This document shows, piece by piece, positions 1-6,779 of a stretch of 10,596 bases of DNA. The stretch spans positions 1-10,596 of the forward strand of contig JAFQVE010000547.1 in assembly GCA_017408185.1 (NCBI GenBank), read 5' to 3'. The notes beneath the pieces were generated by a model. It did not search any database. It was not told the origin of the DNA and saw only the letters and a list, made by a program, of their open reading frames with translations. Within the stretch, counting starts at the first letter, position 1, and each line of letters opens with the position of its first letter. The position numbers and the translations under genes were made by a program. Origin of the DNA: Oscillospiraceae bacterium. GTDB taxonomy: Bacteria; Bacillota_A; Clostridia; Oscillospirales; JAAYXM01.

Positions 1-228
1 ATTTTCGGTAATAACGTGATGGCAGAATTTATCGGATTTACAAATGTCGTTGAAAAGGGTATAATTTTAGATACACAGGAAATTGCAATGACAACCGACA
101 AAACACAGTTTACCGTTGAAAATAACGTTGACGCAAAAACAGCAAAGGGCTATGTAATTGTAAAGGACGGCAGCTCCTTCAAGAAATATATCGACGGTGA
201 AATAAGCCTTACATCAAATCAGGAATAA
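1..228 (+). CDS. 3' end of an unrecognised protein (partial)
   Basis: The reading frame is open from base 1 to a TAA at 226-228, giving 75 C-terminal residues, so the gene begins outside the window. The GTG at 16 and ATG at 19 lie inside this frame with no ribosome binding site visible before them, so I treat them as internal codons. The segment alternates short hydrophobic and polar stretches (for example FIGFTNVV and GYVIVKDGSSFKKYIDG), which suggests beta strands, perhaps the last domain of a surface or Ig-like protein. There is no SLH motif, membrane segment or sorting signal in the visible part. It lies 64 bases before the giant lyase gene on the same strand, so the two may be neighbours in one locus, but a hairpin sits between them. 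The function is unknown. Confidence 0.7.
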   Translation: MFGNNVMAEFIGFTNVVEKGIILDTQEIAMTTDKTQFTVENNVDAKTAKGYVIVKDGSSFKKYIDGEISLTSNQE

Positions 229-234
229 TTTACC

Positions 235-263
235 TATAGCGGAGAGTGCCCCTCTCCGCTATA
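235..263 (+). terminator. 12-bp perfect hairpin between genes, terminator-like but without a U-tract
   Basis: Arms 235-246 (TATAGCGGAGAG) and 252-263 (CTCTCCGCTATA) are exact reverse complements around the 5-base loop TGCCC. It lies 6 bases after the stop of the upstream partial gene, as expected for a terminator. However, the following bases (ATAGACAGAG) are not T-rich on the plus strand, and the minus strand has no clear T-tract either. It could be a weak or non-canonical terminator, an mRNA-stabilising or processing hairpin, or a protein-binding palindrome that overlaps the promoter of the next gene. Confidence 0.45.
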
Positions 264-265
264 AT
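260..265 (+). promoter_or_regulatory. Possible -10 box (TATAAT) for the lyase gene
   Basis: A perfect TATAAT lies at 260-265, formed by the right arm of the hairpin plus two bases. It would give a start near 272 and a leader of about 20 bases before the ATG at 293. No acceptable -35 is present 16-18 bases upstream, because that position falls in the hairpin's left arm. The box is real as sequence, but its use as a promoter is only a guess. Confidence 0.25.
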
Positions 266-276
266 AGACAGAGGCG

Positions 277-283
277 AAAGGAG
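277..283 (+). promoter_or_regulatory. Ribosome binding site of the SLH lyase gene
   Basis: AAAGGAG is followed by a 9-base spacer before ATG 293. This, together with the signal peptide that starts right at this Met, fixes the start codon. Confidence 0.85.
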
Positions 284-292
284 TAGTAACCT

Positions 293-3200
293 ATGAAAAG
301 ATTATTATCATTGCTTTTGACGCTTTCAATGCTCGTAAGCCTTGTTCCCGTTTCTTTTGCGGCAGATGGGGATATTATAAAGTTTTCCTTCGTAAGTACG
401 GCGATTGACGGGACCGGCAGTGTAGTGGTAACAAAGGCAACCTATGAGAACACCAAAGCTAACGGCTCGGCACCGTGGGCGTATGTCAATCTTGTGCAGC
501 CGAATAACAACACGGCGTATGCCACGGACTTACACTATAACTGGTACAATGCGGCACCGTTCAAGGCTCCCGAGCACGGTGATCGCGGAATTGTGCTGAA
601 AATAAAGGTCGAGACGGGCGGCGATTATTCAGTCGTGCTCAATCATTTAGCTACCGTTAAAGGTGTAAATGCAAAGGTGTTTCTCATTCCCGTTTCGGAG
701 GGAAGCGACTTTTCAATTACGGGAACGGGTGCAGAAACGCTTAAGACTAATATAAAGAATATACCCGAAAAATATTATATCGGATATGCTGACGGATATT
801 CGGCAACGCAGGTTGTAAGAAATACTTCCCTTAAATATATGCACATAGATGTGGGTGAGTATTATCTCGTTGTATCACCTCATGGTGTAAGCGACAAATA
901 CAACCCGGACAATGCGAAGGTCGGCTCAAGCTATCTCTTTGAGTGCTACATCCAATCGCTTGTGCTTGACCCGGAATACAAGCCTACGGTTGAAGTTTCG
1001 GCAGGCTGCGGAGCAATAAACTTAGGTGACAGCGTGAAAGCAGATATAAGTGTAACCTACGGTGGGGTGGAGACAAGCGACGTTCCGGATATTGTATCGC
1101 ACAACCCCGAGGTCGCAGAGCTTGATGAAAGCGGAATAATCACAGCGAAAAGTGTCGGTGTTGCAAGCTTTACCATAACGGTTGGTCAGGCAGTGAAGAG
1201 CTTTTCGGTTGCGGTTGTAGATCCGGATAAAAAAGTATACGAATATGTAATGGGTGGTGGGGCGCTCAACAATCTTCCGGATACAGTAAAAAACGGAGAT
1301 CCCGTAGAACAATATCCAAAAGAGCTTTATAATGTAAACCCCGAATATTCAATGCCGTGGAAGCTTGGGGTTATGAAGAGACAAAACAATTACCGCCTTT
1401 ACTATGACACAAGCAATTTCGGGAGTGCACAGTCCTCTGTTACAGCTGATAATATCGGCAACGCATTTTTCTCCTATTCAGTATATATCCCCAAAGGCGG
1501 ACTTTACGGTCTTGAAATTGATAAATGGGCGATGACAGATGGCGGCAAGGCAAAAATATATCTTGCGCCGTATGCACCGGTATCAACATCTGCGGTGATT
1601 CCATCAGAAAACGGTCCTGTAACAGACGCTCATTTTGTTGGCGAGCTTGATTTTTCCGGTAGCAAGAATAACGTTGTAACAACCGAGCCGGTAGGTGTTA
1701 TTACTGTTCCTGCGGCAGGAGAGTATCTTTTTGTTATTGTTCCGTCTGATGCAAAGGGAAACCGCGCACCGAGATACAATTACAAGGGATTCAGGCTTGA
1801 TAGCGAGAATGCGCTGCGCACGCTTGAGCTTGACGGATATAAGACTGAACTGAATTATCTCGAAGAGTCAAAAATAAACGTCACGGCAAAGCGTCTTGAC
1901 GGGTATGTATTTACAGAAAACGAGATCAAGGTCACATTCGCTTCATCGAACGAAAAAGCAGTTTTTGTAAATGACAAGGGTGAGCTGCGGGCAATAGGAG
2001 ACGGAACATCTGTCATCACCGTCAGCGCGACGGATGGCGTTAAAACGATAAAGAAAGAGATTGAGATAACAGCGACGGATAATACAGATACCACAGGATA
2101 TGAGATAGATGTAGACGACAGTCTGTATGTACGCGAAAAGGCGATAATTGAGCTTTATGTGCTGAAAGAAAGCGGGAATAAAATCCCTGTTCCGTTTGAG
2201 AATATTACATACACCGGAACCGACGGTATTGTTGAAATATCCGACGGAATGATTTCTGCGCTCTCGGAAGGAGAGATAACGCTCTCTGCAAGTGCCTTTT
2301 TCCGCGGCGAAGCGGTGAGCGCAGAAAAGAAGATTGAGGTTATTCTTCACGACGGAAAAACAGAACCTACGCTGTATACATATGAGAAAAGGCAAAACGC
2401 CGCAGAGAACGTTAAGAAATACGACTGGGCAGAAACCGAAATGAAAAAATACACCATGGCGGCAGACAAAATAGTTGACAATCTTGATGTTTATTATAAC
2501 AATATCGCCGGCGAAGGTGTTCCGCGCGGACGTCAGGTTGGTGCACCGAACGATCCGGATTATAACCGTTGTCGGTATTGTGGCGTGAACAATATCGAAA
2601 AGCACGGCGGTACCGGATGGGATAAGGATTATGTAAATCGTCTGTGGAAGGTACAGTGCCCGGATTGTAAACGTCTTTTCCCGTCCAACGATTTTGAAAG
2701 CTTTTATGAGCTTGGACGGGATAAGCAAGGATATTTCGATGTAAACCGCGCACGTCAGGCGCACCACGAAAAGTTTGTTTGTGAATATGTAAAGAACGGA
2801 GAGGAATGTGTATGTATAGCGCCTGCCGGAGAATATACCGATGAATGGTATGAGTTTTACGGCTACGGTCTTGCGGGAGGATATCTCTATAATGATTTGT
2901 ATTCCGAGCTTCGTGATCCGAAAAAACCTGAAACCTGCAATAAAGACCCGTATCGCAAGGACGAAGACGGTAATTATTATGAGGTTGACGGAACGCGCTG
3001 GGGCGTAGATGACGGCTTTGGATATGTTCCCGGACGTACATATACTGTAGGAGAAAGTAAGGTTGAAGAACGCCACGGATATATTGCAATGTATCATTCT
3101 GATATGTGGTCGGGAATATATACATATATTCGCAACCTTTCGCTTGCATATGTATATTCCGGTGATATAAAATACGGAAGAGCCGGAGCAATTCTCCTTG

Positions 3201-6200
3201 ACCGTCTTGCTGATGTATGGCCGACATTTACACTTAAGCAGTATGAAAAGCTGTTCTTCAACACCCACGGAGGAAGCGGCTACGGCGCAGTTCAGGGAAG
3301 AATAAACGACTGTGATATTGCACGTTATCTGGCGCTTGGAACGGATGCGTTCTATCCCGCGCTTACGGACGATGCGGTAATACGTTACTTATCCGAAAAG
3401 GCTGAGATATTCGGGCTTGAAAATGAAAAAAAGAGTTCTCAGGATATCTGGGAAAACTGGGAAGAGCGGTTGTTAAAAACCATCTTTGAGATGGAGAAGG
3501 ATGGCAGAATTCACGGCAACTTCGGTCAGAAGCAATATGCTCTTGCCGCAGCTGCGGTCTCCCTTGACAGAGAACCCGAGACATCGGAGATGCTTGACTG
3601 GATTTATAAGTCCGGAAGTATAAGCAATGCGGGTGCAGAAGGAGGAAACCTTGCATCCCAGCTTATCGACGAGATAGATCGTGATGGTTTTGGTAACGAG
3701 GCGGCACCGAACTATAACTTTACGTGGATAACAAATATGATGGGTATGGCAGATGCCATGGCAATGTATAAGGGCGAGAAGGATTACAGTCCATACAGTC
3801 ACCCGAAATTTGCTAAGATGTATGATGCGGTAACGCGCGTTGTTCTTACGGAATCTCACCATGCGCAGATAGGTGACTCGGGCGGTGTTGCGTCGCTTGA
3901 CTATAAAGCAACAGATGACGTGATGCTCACAGGGTTGTTGAATCTGGTGAACACACCATACGCCAAGCCGATTGCGCAGTATCTCTATATAAAAAACGGA
4001 TACAGTGCTGATGGACTTCACTACGGGATAATGGACAAAGATCCCGAAAGCGCCGAGCAGGATATTCTCGAGCTTATTGATGAAACTCCAAAAACAAAGA
4101 GTGAGATGCTTACGGGATATGGATTTGCAATTCTGCGTGACGGTCAGAACCACAAGTCCGCGAATGAACAGACCGCAAACAATAATCTCCGCGATTTCTG
4201 GATTTCCTTCGGAAGAACAGATGCCGCACATTCTCATAACGACGCACTTAATCTCGGTATGGAAGCGTATGGATTAAACTTAGCACCCGATCTCGGATAT
4301 CCTGAGAATACGGGTATGGACCCTCAGAGAATGCAGTGGATAAACCAAAGCCTTTCTCATAATACGGTTACGGTGGACGAGTCGGGGCAGGAGGATGTGC
4401 TCCACGGCTTCCCGCTTCATTACGATATAACCGATGAAGTCAAGGTTATGGATATTGATGCCCAAAAGGCAAATCCGCAAACAGAGAACTTCAGAAGAAC
4501 CGTTGTTATGGTCAATGTTGATGACGATGTTTCTTACGGTGTTGATTTCTTCCGTGTGACGGGCGGAAATGTACATACTTACAGTTTCCACAGCCAGGCG
4601 GAGAATGCATATGCAGTTGAAGGGCTTGCAATGGTGCAGGATGAGATTGTACAAGACGAAAACGGTAATGATATCATAGGCTCATATGCTGGGGCTGATG
4701 TGCCTTACGGAAAAGACCCCGATACGCAGCCTGAGTGGAGTTATGTAACGCGGTATCCGAGAGGTTATACATGGCTTCGCAATGTGCGACGCGATGCCGA
4801 ACCTGAAAGTGAAAGCTTCGCGGTAGAATTTGATGTTCAGGACTATCGTAAGGCGGTGAAAAACGGGAATGATATAACGCTTCGTATGACGCAAATGAAC
4901 AATTTTATTCCGGATGAGGTGGCTATTGCCGCAGGTGCGGTTCCAAGAAAAAATGAGAATAAGGTTATGCCGGAAACGCTGGATTATGTTCTTGTTCAGC
5001 GACGGGATGAAAACGAAGAGCTTGACAGTTTGTTCACCACAGTTTTTGAGCCGTATCGTGGCGAACGCTATTTAAGCTCAATCACTCAGGTGCAGGTAAG
5101 TGGAAATGTGCCTGAGGGCGAGGCGGTCTGTGCTATAAAAACTGTATATGCGGACAGAGACAGAACGGATTATATTATATACGCGACAAATAATTCTGAG
5201 ACATACACGGTTTCGGATAAGGGCGAGGAAATATTCAGTTTTCGCGGCTTTGTGGGAGTGTACAGCATAAATTCCAAAGGAGCAGTGCTTTATTCCTATG
5301 TACACGACGGTGATATAATCGGAGAAGAAACAGCGGATGAAAAAGCATATTCAGGAACAGTACATTCATTCCAAAAGGAACTTTCATCGAATAATTTCAT
5401 TGATGTCGATATGAAGTGTGATGATATCGCATCGCTTGCGGGTAAATACATATTTATAGAGAATGACGGCGTACAGAATGCTGTATATAAAATTGAGACT
5501 GCCACCGACAATGTTGAGGAAGCTGCAGGGCTTGAAGAGGGTAAAATTCGTCTGGATATCGGCACGGTTACGCTTATACGAGGACATAAGGATATAAAGG
5601 ATGCAAATTCGGGATATATTTATAATATAAAGGAAAAACAGAATTTCTGTATTCCGTTATCACATGTTTCGGATGATGCTCCGGTATTCGTTTCGGCGGA
5701 GGATAAGATTTCAACGAGCGCCGGAAGCTCAGTGAACGTACCGATCAGTGCAGAGAGTCCGATTACTGACAATGCACCGAAAATTACTTATGTCGGAACA
5801 ACACTCCCGCGCGGTGCTTCCGTCAATGCTGAAACAGGTGTGTTTACATGGAAACCGGATGCATCTCAGGTTGGCGACAACCACGTTGCAATAACAGCAC
5901 GAGACAGTGACGGTCGCGAAAGTACACTTCACTTTACGGTAACTGTTTACGGTTCAACTACCGGTAAACCGGATAATGACAATACAGATGTTCCGTCAAC
6001 AGACAGTTCGGAATCATCTGCCGGTGGAGGCGGCGGTGGAGGTGCCGCCCCGGATTCCACCCAAAATGATACGGGCAACGGTGCAAGCGGAGAGAATGAA
6101 GAAAATAACGAAGATTCAGGAAACACTGATAACACGGGCACGGAAAACGGAACTCTTCGCTTCACCGATCTCGAAAGCCATACTTGGGCAAAAGAGGCAA

Positions 6201-6721
6201 TAAACTCTCTTGCGGCAGACGGCATAATCCGCGGAACAAGCGAAACAACCTTCTCGCCGGCAAATAACATCACCCGTGCGGATTTTGCTTTGCTTCTCGT
6301 CCGTGCATTCAAGCTTGAGAGCGACAGCACCGAAAACTTTGCAGATGTATCGGCAGATGACTACTTCGCACATGAGCTTGCAATAGCACGAAATACAGGT
6401 CTTGTAAACGGCATCGGTGATAACAAATTCGACCCGCGAAACCACATCACCCGCCAGGATATGATGGTTATAGTTCACCGCGCACTGCAGAGCCAAAGCC
6501 TTCTCCTTGAGGAGAAGGGGGACCGCCGGATGACGGTGGATGAGGTGTTATCGCAATACCCCGACTATTCCACCGTTGCACCTTACGCCCGCGACGCCGT
6601 CACCGCGCTCATCGGCGCAGGTATTGTCGACGGAAAGAACAGCAAAATCGCACCAAACGAATACACAACACGTGCTGAGGTTGCAGTTCTTATCAAAAGA
6701 GTACTTGATTACACAAAATAG
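293..6721 (+). CDS. Giant secreted SLH-anchored heparinase II/III-family polysaccharide lyase
   Basis: This 2142-residue protein is predicted to be exported and held at the cell wall, where its lyase domain would cleave a uronic-acid polysaccharide by beta-elimination. Residues 1-23 form a signal peptide (KR, Leu-rich core, cut near VSFA). Two beta-rich modules (about 25-228 and 314-506) are each followed by a Big_2-like Ig domain (about 229-312 and 508-596), and a third Ig-like domain spans about 603-687. The lyase region runs from about 693 to 1600. It contains a CxxC...CxxC knuckle (C760, C763, C789, C792), a helical part with HGNFGQ (H1074, N1076) and NEAAPNYN (candidate catalytic Y1141), HHAQIGDSGG (H1189-G1198), and the hallmark HSHND (H1313, H1315, D1317) followed by LGMEAYGLNLAPDLGY and SHNTVTVD (H1356). 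A beta-sandwich tail, a He_PIG-like domain (about 1794-1886), a linker with seven Gly (1911-1917), and three SLH repeats (1955-2010, 2014-2067, 2089-2142; TRAD, TRQD, TRAE) complete it. SLH repeats normally bind pyruvylated wall polymer. The substrate and exact PL family cannot be read from the sequence. Confidence 0.92.
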   Translation: MKRLLSLLLTLSMLVSLVPVSFAADGDIIKFSFVSTAIDGTGSVVVTKATYENTKANGSAPWAYVNLVQPNNNTAYATDLHYNWYNAAPFKAPEHGDRGIVLKIKVETGGDYSVVLNHLATVKGVNAKVFLIPVSEGSDFSITGTGAETLKTNIKNIPEKYYIGYADGYSATQVVRNTSLKYMHIDVGEYYLVVSPHGVSDKYNPDNAKVGSSYLFECYIQSLVLDPEYKPTVEVSAGCGAINLGDSVKADISVTYGGVETSDVPDIVSHNPEVAELDESGIITAKSVGVASFTITVGQAVKSFSVAVVDPDKKVYEYVMGGGALNNLPDTVKNGDPVEQYPKELYNVNPEYSMPWKLGVMKRQNNYRLYYDTSNFGSAQSSVTADNIGNAFFSYSVYIPKGGLYGLEIDKWAMTDGGKAKIYLAPYAPVSTSAVIPSENGPVTDAHFVGELDFSGSKNNVVTTEPVGVITVPAAGEYLFVIVPSDAKGNRAPRYNYKGFRLDSENALRTLELDGYKTELNYLEESKINVTAKRLDGYVFTENEIKVTFASSNEKAVFVNDKGELRAIGDGTSVITVSATDGVKTIKKEIEITATDNTDTTGYEIDVDDSLYVREKAIIELYVLKESGNKIPVPFENITYTGTDGIVEISDGMISALSEGEITLSASAFFRGEAVSAEKKIEVILHDGKTEPTLYTYEKRQNAAENVKKYDWAETEMKKYTMAADKIVDNLDVYYNNIAGEGVPRGRQVGAPNDPDYNRCRYCGVNNIEKHGGTGWDKDYVNRLWKVQCPDCKRLFPSNDFESFYELGRDKQGYFDVNRARQAHHEKFVCEYVKNGEECVCIAPAGEYTDEWYEFYGYGLAGGYLYNDLYSELRDPKKPETCNKDPYRKDEDGNYYEVDGTRWGVDDGFGYVPGRTYTVGESKVEERHGYIAMYHSDMWSGIYTYIRNLSLAYVYSGDIKYGRAGAILLDRLADVWPTFTLKQYEKLFFNTHGGSGYGAVQGRINDCDIARYLALGTDAFYPALTDDAVIRYLSEKAEIFGLENEKKSSQDIWENWEERLLKTIFEMEKDGRIHGNFGQKQYALAAAAVSLDREPETSEMLDWIYKSGSISNAGAEGGNLASQLIDEIDRDGFGNEAAPNYNFTWITNMMGMADAMAMYKGEKDYSPYSHPKFAKMYDAVTRVVLTESHHAQIGDSGGVASLDYKATDDVMLTGLLNLVNTPYAKPIAQYLYIKNGYSADGLHYGIMDKDPESAEQDILELIDETPKTKSEMLTGYGFAILRDGQNHKSANEQTANNNLRDFWISFGRTDAAHSHNDALNLGMEAYGLNLAPDLGYPENTGMDPQRMQWINQSLSHNTVTVDESGQEDVLHGFPLHYDITDEVKVMDIDAQKANPQTENFRRTVVMVNVDDDVSYGVDFFRVTGGNVHTYSFHSQAENAYAVEGLAMVQDEIVQDENGNDIIGSYAGADVPYGKDPDTQPEWSYVTRYPRGYTWLRNVRRDAEPESESFAVEFDVQDYRKAVKNGNDITLRMTQMNNFIPDEVAIAAGAVPRKNENKVMPETLDYVLVQRRDENEELDSLFTTVFEPYRGERYLSSITQVQVSGNVPEGEAVCAIKTVYADRDRTDYIIYATNNSETYTVSDKGEEIFSFRGFVGVYSINSKGAVLYSYVHDGDIIGEETADEKAYSGTVHSFQKELSSNNFIDVDMKCDDIASLAGKYIFIENDGVQNAVYKIETATDNVEEAAGLEEGKIRLDIGTVTLIRGHKDIKDANSGYIYNIKEKQNFCIPLSHVSDDAPVFVSAEDKISTSAGSSVNVPISAESPITDNAPKITYVGTTLPRGASVNAETGVFTWKPDASQVGDNHVAITARDSDGRESTLHFTVTVYGSTTGKPDNDNTDVPSTDSSESSAGGGGGGGAAPDSTQNDTGNGASGENEENNEDSGNTDNTGTENGTLRFTDLESHTWAKEAINSLAADGIIRGTSETTFSPANNITRADFALLLVRAFKLESDSTENFADVSADDYFAHELAIARNTGLVNGIGDNKFDPRNHITRQDMMVIVHRALQSQSLLLEEKGDRRMTVDEVLSQYPDYSTVAPYARDAVTALIGAGIVDGKNSKIAPNEYTTRAEVAVLIKRVLDYTK
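365..2080 (+). repeat. Internal duplication: two copies of an unassigned beta module plus Ig-like domain in the lyase
   Basis: Copy A covers about residues 25-312 and copy B about 314-596. Landmarks run in the same order at similar spacing. SAPW (W62) matches SMPW (W356); AKVFLIP (127-133) matches AKIYLAP (420-426); GEYYLVV (188-194) matches GEYLFVI (476-482). The W-to-AK distance is 65 residues in A and 64 in B. Each copy is followed by a Big_2-like domain. Overall identity is low, so this is an old duplication. The modules may bind carbohydrate or act as stalk units; I do not recognise a named family. Confidence 0.6.
6497..6550 (+). repeat. Hairpin repeat element embedded in frame between SLH repeats 2 and 3
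   Basis: Bases 6499-6506 (CCTTCTCC) and 6511-6518 (GGAGAAGG) form a perfect 8-bp stem with loop TTGA. A second, weaker ACCG/CGGT pairing lies at 6522-6525 and 6534-6537, and the unit ends in GGATGAGGTGTT. From memory, dispersed repeats of this form (a Leu-Glu-encoding hairpin, a variable hairpin, then GGATGAGGTG) are common in genomes of gut Clostridia, usually between genes. Here it is read as residues 2069-2086 (SLLLEEKGDRRMTVDEVL), a stretch that does not look like SLH sequence and lies exactly in the spacer before SLH repeat 3. The inverted repeat is seen directly; calling it a mobile or dispersed repeat is from recall and was not searched. Confidence 0.55.
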
Positions 6722-6727
6722 TTGCAC

Positions 6728-6779
6728 AAAAAAATTTATGGGATGCGCCTGGTTTGGCGCATCCCATAAATTTTTATTT
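6728..6779. terminator. Strong bidirectional rho-independent terminator
   Basis: Arms 6730-6749 and 6756-6775 are perfect reverse complements (20 bp) around the 6-base loop TGGTTT. On the plus strand the stem ends in a T-run (TTTTTATTT, 6771-6779). On the minus strand the A-run at 6728-6734 becomes a U-tract. It lies directly after the lyase stop and overlaps the last codons of the convergent GH95 gene, so it can end transcription from both sides. Confidence 0.93.

Noticed and set aside
16..228. A separate 70-residue small protein starting at GTG 16 or ATG 19
   Set aside because: The frame stays open to the window edge and there is no Shine-Dalgarno sequence in the visible bases upstream, so it is better read as the end of a longer gene.
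1943..3268. A 441-codon open frame on the minus strand inside the lyase gene
   Set aside because: It is antisense to a continuous, domain-rich coding sequence, has an unnatural Ile/Val/Tyr/Cys-rich composition with no recognisable domain, and no ribosome binding site was evident. It is most likely a codon-bias shadow.
2412..4237. Other long minus-strand frames opposite the lyase (about 250-270 codons)
   Set aside because: They overlap the heparinase-fold region in all frames, have no family motifs and unusual His/Arg/Tyr-rich composition, so they are shadows.
2363..5090. Naming the lyase as a heparinase, alginate lyase or chondroitinase
   Set aside because: The fold motifs are shared by several PL families with different substrates, and no substrate-specific signature could be recognised by eye.
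5947..6330. Minus-strand frame with a proline run opposite the Gly-rich linker
   Set aside because: The proline run is simply the reverse complement of the seven-glycine linker of the lyase. Nothing independent supports a gene.
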